From contig NW_027479547.1 of NCBI RefSeq assembly GCF_051014685.1, positions 1-64,000 on the forward strand: a stretch of 64,000 nt of DNA. Reading direction: 5' to 3'. A program made the translations under genes and the position numbers. How positions within the stretch are numbered: the first letter of the stretch is position 1; each line of letters opens with the position of its first letter. The notes under the pieces were generated by a model, which worked only from the letters and a program-made list of their open reading frames with translations, searched no databases and was not told where the DNA came from. Origin of the DNA: Ptiloglossa arizonensis. Taxonomy: Eukaryota; Arthropoda; Insecta; Hymenoptera; Colletidae. Of this stretch, positions 29,001 through 42,687 are shown one piece after another.

Positions 29001-29417
29001 TATCCGTTATACGTTATACGTTATACGTTATACGTTATACGTTCTACGTTATACGTTATACGTTATACGTTATACGTTATACGTTATACGTTATACGTTA
29101 TACTTTATACGTTATACGTTATACGTTATACGTTATACGTTATACGTTATACGTTATACGTTATACGTTATACGTTATACGTTATACGTATTACGTTATA
29201 CGTTATACGTTATACGTTATAAGTTATACGTTATACCTTATACGTTATACGTTATGCGTTACTCGTTGTACGTTATACGGTATACGATATACGATATACG
29301 TTACACGTTATCCGTTATACGTTATACGTTATACGTTATACGTTCTACGTTATACGTTATACGTTATACGTTATACGTTATACGTTATACGTTATACGTT
29401 ATACGTTATACGTTATA
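26100..29417. repeat. About 3,549-bp-offset block, copy 1
   Basis: A1 at 26100, 27101 and 27360; C at 26653, 26961 and 27871; E at 28949 and 29257. The two A1 markers only 259 bp apart show a cassette duplicated inside itself. The first part also continues the P2 match to about 27.3 kb. Copy 2 follows at 29663 with offsets of 3,563 then 3,549 bp. CGTTGAA, CGTTAAA near 28517 replaces CGTTGTA, CGTTAAA in both copies. Confidence 0.88.
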
Positions 29418-29662
29418 CGTTATTCGTTATACGTTATACGTTATACGTTATACGTTATACGTTATACGTTATACGTTATACGTTATACGTTATACGTTAT
29501 ACGTTATACGGTATACGTCATAGGATAAGCGTTATACGTTATACGTTATAGGTTATACGTTATACGTTATACGTTATACGTTATACGTTATACGTTATAC
29601 GTTATACGTTATACGTTATACCTTATACGTTATACGTTATACGTTATACGTTATACGTTATT
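29418..29662. repeat. Linker with one C marker
   Basis: CGTTATT at 29418-29424, a pure run, CGGTATA, CGTCATA, GGATAAG (C at 29516), GGTTATA and CCTTATA lead into the A1 marker at 29663. It is the standard run-up to an A1 marker, with no insertion of other DNA. Confidence 0.8.
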
Positions 29663-32600
29663 CAGCATAAGTTCTAGGATATGCGTTATACATTATATTT
29701 TATACGTTATACGTTAAACGTTATACGTTATACGATATACGTTATACGCTATACGTTATACGTTATACGTTACACGTTATACGTTATACGGTACACGTTA
29801 TACGTTATACGTTATACGTTATACGTTATGCGTTATACGTTATACGTTATACGTTATACGTTATATGTATTACGTTATAGGTTATACGTTATACGTTATA
29901 GGTTATACGTTATACGTTAAACGTTATACGTTATACGATATACGTTATACGCTATACGTTACACGTTATACGTTATACGGTATACGTTATACGTTATACG
30001 TTATACGTTATACGTTATGCGTTATACGTTATACGTTATACGTTATACGTTATATGTATTACGTTATAGGTTATACGTTATACGTTATAGGTTATACGTT
30101 ATACGTTATACGTTATACATTATACGTTATACGTTATACGTTCTACGTTATACGTTATACGTTATACGTTATTCGTTATACATCATACGTTATACCGTAT
30201 ACGTCATAGGATAAGCGTTATACGTTATACGTTATACGTTATACGTTATACGTTATACGTTATACGGTATACGCTTTACGTTATACGTTATACCTTATAC
30301 GTTATACGTTATACGTTATACGCTATACGTTATACGTTATACGTTATACGTTATACGTTATACGTTATACGTTATACGTTATACGTTATACGTTATACGT
30401 TATACGTTATACGTTATACGTTATACGTTATACGTTATACGTTATACGTTATACGTTATACGTTATACGTTATACGTTATACGTTATACGTTATACGTTA
30501 TACGGTATACGTCATAGGATAAGCGTTATACGTTATACGTTATAGGTTATACGTTATACGTTATACGTTATACGTTATACGTTATACGTTATACGTTATA
30601 CGTTATACGTTATACCTTATACGTTATACGTTATACGTTATACGTTATTCAGCATAAGTTCTAGGATATGCGTTATACATTATATTTTATACGTTATACG
30701 TTAAACGTTATACGTTATACGATATACGTTATACGCTATACGTTATACGTTATACGTTACACGTTATACGTTATACGGTATACGTTATACGTTATACGTT
30801 ATACGTTATACGTTATGCGTTATACGTTATACGTTATACGTTATACGTTATACGTTATACGTTATACGTTATACCTTATACGTTATACGTTATACGTTAT
30901 ACGTTATTCAGCATAAGTTCTAGGATATGCGTTATACATTATATTTTATACGTTATACGTTAAACGTTATACGTTATACGATATACGTTATACGCTATAC
31001 GTTATACGTTATACGTTACACGTTATACGTTATACGGTATACGTTATACGTTATACGTTATACGTTATACGTTATGCGTTATACGTTATACGTTATACGT
31101 TATACGTTATATGTATTACGTTATAGGTTATACGTTATACGTTATAGGTTATACGTTATACGTTATACGTTATACATTATACGTTATACGTTATACGTTC
31201 TACGTTATACGTTATACGTTATACGTTATACGTTATACGTTATACGTTATACGTTATACGTTATACGTTATACGTTATACGTTATACGTTATACGTTATA
31301 CGTATTACGTTATACGTTATACGTTATACGTTATACGTTATACGTTATACGGTATACGTCATAGGATAAGCGTTATACGTTATACGTTATAGGTTATACG
31401 TTATACGTTATACGTTATACGTTATACGTTATACGTTATACGTTATACGTTATACGTTATACGTTATACGTTATACGTTACACAGTATACGTTATACGTT
31501 ATCCGTAATACGTTATACGTTATACGTTATACGTTATACGTTACACAGTATACGTTATACGTTATCCGTAATACGTTATACGTTATACTTTATACGTTAT
31601 ACGTTATACGTTATACGTATTACGTTATACGTTATACGTTATACGTTATACGTTATACGTTATACGTTATACGTTATACGTTATACGTTATACGTTATAC
31701 GTTATACGTTATACGTTATACGTTATACGTTATACGTTATACGTTATACGTTATTTGTTATAGGTTATACGTTATACGTTATACATTATACGTTATACGT
31801 TATACGTTATACGTTATACGTATTACGTTATACGTTATACGTTATACGTTATACGTTATACGTTATACGTTATACGTTATACGTTATACGTTATACGTTA
31901 TACGTATTACGTTATACGTTATACGTTATACGTTATACGTTATACGTTCTACGTTATACGTTATACGTTATACGTTATACGTTATACGTTATACGTTATA
32001 CTTTATACGTTATACGTTATACGTTATACGTTATACGTTATACGTTATACGTTATACGTTATACGTTGAACGTTAAACGTTATACGTTATACGTTATACG
32101 TTATACGTTATACGTATTACGTTATACGTTATACGTTATACGTTATACGTTATACGTTGTACGTTATACGTTATACGTTATACGTTATACGTTATACGTT
32201 ATCCGTTATACGTATTACGTTATACGTTATACGTTATACGTTATACGTTATACGTTATACGTTATACGTTATACGTTATACGTTATACGTTATACGTTAT
32301 ACGTTATACGTTATACGTTATACGTTATACGTTATACGTTATACGTATTACGTTATACGTTATACGTTATACGTTATACGTTATACGTTATACGTTATAC
32401 GTTATACGTTATACGTATTACGTTATACGTTATACGTTATACGTTATACGTTATACGTTATACGTTATACGTTATACCTTATACGTTATACGTTATGCGT
32501 TACTCGTTGTACGTTATACGGTATACGATATACGAAATACGTTACACGTTATCCGTTATACGTTATACGTTATACGTTATACGTTATACGTTCTACGTTA

Positions 32601-32966
32601 TACGTTATACGTTATACGTTATACGTTATACGTTATACGTTATACGTTATACTTTATACGTTATACGTTATACGTTATACGTTATACGTTATACGTTATA
32701 CGTTATACGTTATACGTTATACGTTATACGTTATACGTATTACGTTATACGTTATACGTTATACGTTATAAGTTATACGTTATACCTTATACGTTATACG
32801 TTATGCGTTACTCGTTGTACGTTATACGGTATACGATATACGATATACGTTACACGTTATCCGTTATACGTTATACGTTATACGTTATACGTTCTACGTT
32901 ATACGTTATACGTTATACGTTATACGTTATACGTTATACGTTATACGTTATACGTTATACGTTATA
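29663..32966. repeat. About 3,549-bp-offset block, copy 2
   Basis: A1 at 29663, 30650 and 30909; C at 30202, 30510 and 31357; E at 32498 and 32806. It differs from copy 1 by whole heptamers: two units lost near 29960, nine lost between 30927 and 31364, and nine gained by the duplication at 31483-31552. After this gain the offset returns to 3,549 bp. Copies diverge at 32967. Confidence 0.88.
31483..31552. repeat. 63-bp tandem duplication around CAGTATA
   Basis: CGTTACA, CAGTATA, 1 plain, CGTTATC, CGTAATA and four plain units occur twice (CAGTATA at 31483-31489 and 31546-31552). The sister copy near 27.99 kb has one. Nine heptamers were gained. Confidence 0.82.
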
Positions 32967-33575
32967 CGTTATACGTTATACGTTATACGTTATTTGTTAT
33001 AGGTTATACGTTATACGTTATACATTATACGTTATACGTTATACGTTATACGTTATACGTATTACGTTATACGTTATACGTTATACGTTATACGTTATAC
33101 GTTATACGTTATACGTTATACGTTATACGTTATACGTATTACGTTATACGTTATACGTTATACGTTATACGTTATACGTTCTACGTTATACGTTATACGT
33201 TATACGTTATACGTTATACGTTATACGTTATACTTTATACGTTATACGTTATACGTTATACGTTATACGTTATACGTTATACGTTATACGTTATACGTTA
33301 TACGTTGTACGTTATACGTTATACGTTATACGTTATACGTTATACGTTATACGTTATACGTATTACGTTATAGGTTATACGTTATACGTTATAGGTTATA
33401 CGTTATACGTTATACGTTATACGTTATACGTTATACGTTATACGTTATACGTTATACGTTATACGTTTTACGTTATACGTTATACGTTATACGTTATACG
33501 TTATACGTTATACGTTATACGTTATACGTTCTACGTTATACGTTATACGTTATACGTTATACATTATACGTTATT
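32967..33575. repeat. Bridge block before the 33.6-kb cassettes
   Basis: Carries CGTTATT, TGTTATA, GGTTATA (32988-33008), CATTATA, two CGTATTA, CGTTCTA, CTTTATA, CGTTGTA, then CGTATTA with two GGTTATA and CGTTTTA. The same order occurs at 38.7-39.2 kb. No gene is seen. Confidence 0.8.
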
Positions 33576-36500
33576 CAGCATAAGTTCTAGGATATGCGTT
33601 ATACATTATATGTTATACGTTATACGTTAAACGTTATACGTTATACGATATACGTTATACGCTATACGTTATACGTTATACGTTACACGTTATACGTTAT
33701 ACGGTATACGTTATAAATTATACGTTATACGTTATACGTTATACGTTATGCGTTATACGTTATACGTTATACGTTATACGTTATACGTATTACGTTATAC
33801 GTTATACGTTATACGTTTTACGTTATACGTTATACGTTATACGTTATACGTTGTATGTTATACGTTATACGTTATACGTTATTCGTTATACATCATACGT
33901 TATACCGTATACGTCATAGGATAAGCGTTATACGTTATACGTTATACGTTATACGTTATACGTTATACGTTATACGGTATACGCTTTACGTTATACGTTA
34001 TACCTTATACGTTATACGTTATACGTTATACGCTATACGTTATACGTTATACGTTATACGTTATACGTTATACGTTATACGTTATACGTTATACGTTATA
34101 CGTTATGCGTTATACGTTATACGTTATACGTTATACGTTATACGTTATACGTTATACGTTATACGTTATACGTTATACGTTATACGTTATACGGTATACG
34201 TCATAGGATAAGCGTTATACGTTATACGTTATAGGTTATACGTTATACGTTATACGTTATACGTTATACGTTATACGTTATACGTTATACGTTATACGTT
34301 ATACGTTATACGTTATACCTTATACGTTATACGTTATACGTTATACGTTATTCAGCATAAGTTCTAGGATATGCGTTATACATTATATTTTATACGTTAT
34401 ACGTTAAACGTTATACGTTATACGATATACGTTATACGCTATACGTTATACGTTATACGTTACACGTTATACGTTATACGGTATACGTTATACGTTATAC
34501 GTTATACGTTATACGTTATGCGTTATACGTTATACGTTATACGTTATACGTTATATGTATTACGTTATAGGATATACGTTATACGTTATAGGTTATACGT
34601 TATACGTTAAACGTTATACGTTATACGATATACGTTATACGCTATACGTTATACGTTATACGTTACACGTTATACGTTATACGGTATACGTTATACGTTA
34701 TACGTTATACGTTATACGTTATGCGTTATACGTTATACGTTATACGTTATACGTTATATGTATTACGTTATAGGTTATACGTTATACGTTATAGGTTATA
34801 CGTTATACGTTATACGTTATACATTATACGTTATACGTTATACGTTCTACGTTATACGTTATACGTTATACGTTATTCGTTATACATCATACGTTATACC
34901 GTATACGTCATAGGATAAGCGTTATACGTTATACGTTATACGTTATACGTTATACGTTATACGTTATACGGTATACGCTTTACGTTATACGTTATACCTT
35001 ATACGTTATACGTTATACGTTATACGCTATACGTTATACGTTATACGTTATACGTTATACGTTATACGTTATACGTTATACGTTATACGTTATACGTTAT
35101 ACGTTATACGTTATACGTTATACGTTATACGTTATACGTTATACGTTATACGTTATACGTTATACGTTATACGTTATACGGTATACGTCATAGGATAAGC
35201 GTTATACGTTATACGTTATAGGTTATACGTTATACGTTATACGTTATACGTTATACGTTATACGTTATACGTTATACGTTATACGTTATACCTTATACGT
35301 TATACGTTATACGTTATACGTTATTCAGCATAAGTTCTAGGATATGCGTTATACATTATATTTTATACGTTATACGTTAAACGTTATACGTTATACGATA
35401 TACGTTATACGCTATACGTTATACGTTATACGTTACACGTTATACGTTATACGGTATACGTTATACGTTATACGTTATACGTTATACGTTATGCGTTATA
35501 CGTTATACGTTATACGTTATACGTTATATGTATTACGTTATAGGTTATACGTTATACGTTATAGGTTATACGTTATACGTTATACGTTATACATTATACG
35601 TTATACGTTATACGTTCTACGTTATACGTTATACGTTATACGTTATACGTTATACGTTATACGTTATACGTTATACGTTATACGTTATACGTTATACGTT
35701 ATACGTTATACGTATTACGTTATACGTTATACGTTATACGTTATACGTTATACGTTCTACGTTATACGTTATACGTTATACGTTATACGTTATACGTTAT
35801 ACGTTAAACTTTATACGTTATACGTTATACGTTATACGTTATACGTTATACGTTATACGTTATACGTTATACGTTGTACGTTATACGTTATACGTTATAC
35901 GTTATACGGTATACGTCATAGGATAAGCGTTATACGTTATACGTTATAGGTTATACGTTATACGTTATACGTTATACGTTATACGTTATACGTTATACGT
36001 TATACGTTATACGTTATACGTTATACGTTATACGTTATATGTTATACGGCATAAGTTCTAGGATATGCGTTATAGATTATATGTTATACGTTATACGTTA
36101 TACGTTATACGTTATACGTTACACAGTATACGTTATACGTTATCCGTTATACGTTATACGTTATACTTTATACGTTATACGTTATACGTTATACGTATTA
36201 CGTTATACGTTATACGTTATACGTTATACGTTATACGTTATACGTTATACGTTATACGTTATACGTTATACGTTATACGTTATACGTTATACGTTATACG
36301 TTATACGTTATACGTTATACGTTATTTGTTATAGGTTATACGTTATACGTTATACATTATACGTTATACGTTATACGTTATACGTTATACGTATTACGTT
36401 ATACGTTATACGTTATACGTTATACGTTATACGTTATACGTTATACGTTATACGTTATACGTTATACGTTATACGTATTACGTTATACGTTATACGTTAT

Positions 36501-37705
36501 ACGTTATACGTTATACGTTCTACGTTATACGTTATACGTTATACGTTATACGTTATACGTTATACGTTATACGTTATACGTTATACTTTATACGTTATAC
36601 GTTATACGTTATACGTTATACGTTATACGTTATACGTTATACGTTATACGTTGTACGTTAAACGTTATACGTTATACGTTATACGTTATACGTTATACGT
36701 ATTACGTTATACGCTATACGTTATACGTTATACGTTATACGTTGTACGTTATACGTTATACGTTATACGTTATACGTTATACGTTATCCGTTATACGTAT
36801 TACGTTATACGTTATACGTTATACGTTATACGTTATACGTTATACGTTATACGTTATACGTTCTACGTTATACGTTATACGTTATACGTTATACATTATA
36901 CGTTATTCAGCATAAGTTCTAGGATATGCGTTATACATTATATGTTATACGTTATACGTTAAACGTTATACGTTATACGATATACGTTATACGCTATACG
37001 TTATACGTTATACGTTACACGTTATACGTTATACGGTATACGTTATAAATTATACGTTATACGTTATACGTTATACGTTATGCGTTATACGTTATACGTT
37101 ATACGTTATACGTTATACGTATTACGTTATACGTTACACGTTATACGTTTTACGTTATACGTTATACGTTATACGTTATACGTTGTATGTTATACGTTAT
37201 ACGTTATACGTTATTCGTTATACATCATACGTTATACCGTATACGTCATAGGATAAGCGTTATACGTTATACGTTATACGTTATACGTTATACGTTATAC
37301 GTTATACGTTATACGGTATACGCTTTACGTTATACGTTATACCTTATACGTTATACGTTATACGTTATACGCTATACGTTATACGTTATACGTTATACGT
37401 TATACGTTATACGTTATACGTTATACGTTATACGTTATACGTTATACGTTATACGTTATACGTTATACGTTATACGTTATACGTTATACGTTATACGTTA
37501 TACGTTATACGTTATACGTTATACGTTATACGTTATACGTTATACGTTATACGGTATACGTCATAGGATAAGCGTTATACGTTATACGTTATAGGTTATA
37601 CGTTATACGTTATACGTTATACGTTATACGTTATACGTTATACGTTATACGTTATACGTTATACGTTATACCTTATACGTTATACGTTATACGTTATACG
37701 TTATT
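33576..37705. repeat. Run of A2, A1, A1, B1, A2 cassettes
   Basis: Markers: A2 33576, A1 34353, A1 35326, B1 36047, A2 36908; C at 33912, 34199, 34906, 35186, 35914, 37244 and 37559. The A2-to-A1 interval (777 bp here, 798 at 36908, 777 at 39301, 784 at 6101 and 25316) keeps the same internal order: CGTTAAA, CGATATA, CGCTATA, CGTTACA, CGGTATA, AATTATA, CGTTATG, CGTATTA, CGTTTTA, CGTTGTA, F, CGCTTTA, C. A private CGTTATG lies near 34105. Confidence 0.85.
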
Positions 37706-37971
37706 CAGCATAAGTTCTAGGATATGCGTTATACATTATATTTTATACGTTATACGTTAAACGTTATACGTTATACGATATACGTTATACGCTATACGTT
37801 ATACGTTATACGTTACACGTTATACGTTATACGGTATACGTTATACGTTATACGTTATACGTTATACGTTATGCGTTATACGTTATACGTTATACGTTAT
37901 ACGTTATATGTATTACGTTATAGGATATACGTTATACGTTATAGGTTATACGTTATACGTTAAACGTTATA

Positions 37972-37984
37972 CGTTATTGATATA
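37972..37984. repeat. Single-base register break, private to one copy
   Basis: CGTTATT then GATATA (6 nt) stands where sister cassettes have CGTTATA, CGATATA. One base is lost and one changed. It is the first of only three breaks of register after 2.35 kb; the distance 37706-39301 is 1,595 bp, one less than 228 units. Confidence 0.88.
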
Positions 37985-38530
37985 CGTTATACGCTATACG
38001 TTATACGTTATACGTTACACGTTATACGTTATACGGTATACGTTATACGTTATACGTTATACGTTATACGTTATGCGTTATACGTTATACGTTATACGTT
38101 ATACGTTATATGTATTACGTTATAGGTTATACGTTATACGTTATAGGTTATACGTTATACGTTATACGTTATACATTATACGTTATACGTTATACGTTCT
38201 ACGTTATACGTTATACGTTATACGTTATTCGTTATACATCATACGTTATACCGTATACGTCATAGGATAAGCGTTATACGTTATACGTTATACGTTATAC
38301 GTTATACGTTATACGTTATACGGTATACGCTTTACGTTATACGTTATACCTTATACGTTATACGTTATACGTTATACGCTATACGTTATACGTTATACGT
38401 TATACGTTATACGTTATACGTTATACGTTATACGTTATACGTTATACGTTATACGTTATACGTTATACGTTATACGTTATACGTTATACGTTATACGTTA
38501 TACGTTATACGTTATACGTTATACGTTATA

Positions 38531-38544
38531 CGGTATACGTTCTA
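38531..38544. repeat. CGGTATA-CGTTCTA junction
   Basis: Elsewhere CGGTATA after a long pure run leads into CGTCATA, GGATAAG. Here it leads into CGTTCTA and a different variant order, as expected at an unequal-exchange breakpoint between two cassettes. Confidence 0.65.
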
Positions 38545-39475
38545 CGTTATACGTTATACGTTATACGTTATACGTTATACGTTATACGTTATACGTTATA
38601 CGTTATACGTTATACGTTCTACGTTATACGTTATACGTTATACGTTATACGTTATACGTTATACGTTATACGTTATACGTTATACGTTATACGTTATACG
38701 TTATACGTTATACGTTATTTGTTATAGGTTATACGTTATACGTTATACATTATACGTTATACGTTATACGTTATACGTTATACGTATTACGTTATACGTT
38801 ATACGTTATACGTTATACGTTATACGTTATACGTTATACGTTATACGTTATACGTTATACGTATTACGTTATACGTTATACGTTATACGTTATACGTTCT
38901 ACGTTCTACGTTATACGTTATACGTTATACGTTATACGTTATACGTTATACGTTATACTTTATACGTTATACGTTATACGTTATACGTTATACGTTATAC
39001 GTTATACGTTATACGTTATACGTTATACGTTGTACGTTATACGTTATACGTTATACGTTATACGTTATACGTTATACGTTATACGTATTACGTTATAGGT
39101 TATACGTTATACGTTATAGGTTATACGTTATACGTTATACGTTATACGTTATACGTTATACGTTATACGTTATACGTTATACGTTATACGTTTTACGTTA
39201 TACGTTATACGTTATACGTTATACGTTATACGTTATACGTTATACGTTATACGTTCTACGTTATACGTTATACGTTATACGTTATACATTATACGTTATT
39301 CAGCATAAGTTCTAGGATATGCGTTATACATTATATGTTATACGTTATACGTTAAACGTTATACGTTATACGATATACGTTATACGCTATACGTTATACG
39401 TTATACGTTACACGTTATACGTTATACGGTATACGTTATAAATTATACGTTATACGTTATACGTTATACGTTATG

Positions 39476-42458
39476 CGTTATACGTTATACGTTATACGTT
39501 ATACGTTATACGTATTACGTTATACGTTATACGTTATACGTTTTACGTTATACGTTATACGTTATACGTTATACGTTGTATGTTATACGTTATACGTTAT
39601 ACGTTATTCGTTATACATCATACGTTATACCGTATACGTCATAGGATAAGCGTTATACGTTATACGTTATACGTTATACGTTATACGTTATACGTTATAC
39701 GGTATACGCTTTACGTTATACGTTATACCTTATACGTTATACGTTATACGTTATACGCTATACGTTATACGTTATACGTTATACGTTATACGTTATACGT
39801 TATACGTTATACGTTATACGTTATACGTTATACGTTATACGTTATACGTTATACGTTATACGTTATACGTTATACGTTATACGTTATACGTTATACGTTA
39901 TACGTTATACGTTATACGGTATACGTCATAGGATAAGCGTTATACGTTATACGTTATAGGTTATACGTTATACGTTATACGTTATACGTTATACGTTATA
40001 CGTTATACGTTATACGTTATACGTTATACGTTATACGTTATACCTTATACGTTATACGTTATACGTTATACGTTATTCAGCATAAGTTCTAGGATATGCG
40101 TTATACATTATATTTTATACGTTATACGTTAAACGTTATACGTTATACGATATACGTTATACGCTATACGTTATACGTTATACGTTACACGTTATACGTT
40201 ATACGGTATACGTTATACGTTATACGTTATACGTTATACGTTATGCGTTATACGTTATACGTTATACGTTATACGTTATATGTATTACGTTATAGGATAT
40301 ACGTTATACGTTATAGGTTATACGTTATACGTTAAACGTTATACGTTATACGATATACGTTATACGCTATACGTTATACGTTATACGTTACACGTTATAC
40401 GTTATACGGTATACGTTATACGTTATACGTTATACGTTATACGTTATGCGTTATACGTTATACGTTATACGTTATACGTTATATGTATTACGTTATAGGT
40501 TATACGTTATACGTTATAGGTTATACGTTATACGTTATACGTTATACATTATACGTTATACGTTATACGTTCTACGTTATACGTTATACGTTATACGTTA
40601 TTCGTTATACATCATACGTTATACCGTATACGTCATAGGATAAGCGTTATACGTTATACGTTATACGTTATACGTTATACGTTATACGTTATACGGTATA
40701 CGCTTTACGTTATACGTTATACCTTATACGTTATACGTTATACGTTATACGCTATACGTTATACGTTATACGTTATACGTTATACGTTATACGTTATACG
40801 TTATACGTTATACGTTATACGTTATACGTTATACGTTATACGTTATACGTTATACGTTATACGTTATACGTTATACGTTATACGGTATACGTCATAGGAT
40901 AAGCGTTATACGTTATACGTTATAGGTTATACGTTATACGTTATACGTTATACGTTATACGTTATACGTTATACGTTATACGTTATACGTTATACCTTAT
41001 ACGTATACGTTATACGTTATACGTTATTCAGCATAAGTTCTAGGATATGCGTTATACATTATATTTTATACGTTATACGTTAAACGTTATACGTTATACG
41101 ATATACGTTATACGCTATACGTTATACGTTATACGTTACACGTTATACGTTATACGGTATACGTTATACGTTATACGTTATACGTTATACGTTATACGTT
41201 ATGCGTTATACGTTATACGTTATACGTTATACGTTATATGTATTACGTTATAGGTTATACGTTATACGTTATAGGTTATACGTTATACGTTATACGTTAT
41301 ACATTATACGTTATACGTTATACGTTCTACGTTATACGTTATACGTTATACGTTATACGTTATACGTTATACGTTATACGTTATACGTTATACGTTATAC
41401 GTTATACGTTATACGTTATACGTTATACGTATTACGTTATACGTTATACGTTATACGTTATACGTTATACGTTATACGTTCTACGTTATACGTTATACGT
41501 TATACGTTATACGTTATACGTTATACGTTATACGTTATGCTTTATACGTTATACGTTATACGTTATACGTTATACGTTATACGTTATACGTTATACGTTA
41601 TACGTTGTACGTTATACGTTATACGTTATACGTTATACGGTATACGTCATAGGATAAGCGTTATACGTTATACGTTATAGGTTATACGTTATACGTTATA
41701 CGTTATACGTTATACGTTATACGTTATACGTTATACGTTATACGTTATACGTTATACGTTATACGTTATACGTTATACGTTATACGTTATACGTTATACG
41801 TTATACGTTATACGTTATACGTTATACGTTATACGTTATACGTTATACGTTATACGTTATACGTTATACGTTATACGTTATACGTTATACGTTATATGTT
41901 ATACGGCATAAGTTCTAGGATATGCGTTATAGATTATATGTTATACGTTATACGTTATACGTTATACGTTATACGTTATACGTTATACGTTATACGTTAT
42001 ACGTTATACGTTATACGTTATACGTTATACGTTATACGTTATACGTTATACGTTATACGTTATACGTTATACGTATTACGTTATACGTTATACGTTATAC
42101 GTTATACGTTATACGTTACACGTTATACGTTATACGTATTACGTTATACGTTATACGTTATTAGTTATAGGTTATACGTTATACGTTATACATTACACGT
42201 TATACGTTATACGTTATACGTTATACGTATTACGTTATACGTTATACGTTATACGTTATACGTTATACGATATACGTTATACGCTATACGTTATACGTTA
42301 TACGTTACACGTTATACGTTATACGGTATACGTTATACGTTATACGTTATACGTTATACGTTATGCGTAATACGTTATACGTTATACGTTATACGTTATA
42401 TGTATTACGTTATAGGTTATACGTTATACGTTATAGGTTATACGTTATACGTTATACG
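39476..42458. repeat. 3,212-bp-offset block, copy 1
   Basis: C at 39637, 39924, 40631, 40890 and 41645; A1 at 40078 and 41029; B1 at 41904; a 30-unit pure run at 41687-41896. All recur 3,212 bp downstream. The offset is one less than 459 units because exactly one 6-nt unit (41002-41007) lies in the period. CGTTATG, CGTAATA near 42361 is shared; the copies part at 42459. Confidence 0.92.
41002..41007. repeat. Six-nucleotide unit CGTATA, copy 1
   Basis: Follows CCTTATA (40995-41001). One T is missing from the heptamer. The same 6-nt unit occurs at 44214-44219, exactly 3,212 bp on, so it arose before this duplication. Confidence 0.92.
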
Positions 42459-42687
42459 TTATACGTTATACGTTATACGTATTACGTTATACGTTATACG
42501 TTATACGTTATACGTTATACGATATACGTTATACGCTATACGTTATACGTTATACGTTATACGTTATACGTTATACGTTATACGTTATACGTTATACGTT
42601 ATACGTTATACGTTATATGTTATACGGCATAAGTTCTAGGATATGCGTTATAGATTATATGTTATACGTTATACGTTATACGTTATA
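42459..42687. repeat. Linker with a B1 marker
   Basis: Plain units, CGTATTA near 42478, CGATATA, CGCTATA, a short pure run, TGTTATA and B1 at 42625-42645. It joins the two 3,212-bp-offset copies and carries its own marker, so it is a remnant of another cassette. Confidence 0.8.

Larger units (their letters stand above)
37706..39475. repeat. Rearranged A1 cassette and following A2
   Basis: Begins with A1 at 37706 and an F/C motif at 38258. Where a second C marker would be expected, CGGTATA is followed directly by CGTTCTA (38531-38544). The block then continues with bridge-type units (CGTTATT, TGTTATA, GGTTATA near 38716) to A2 at 39301. It looks like a fusion of an F cassette with a bridge block. 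Confidence 0.82.
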
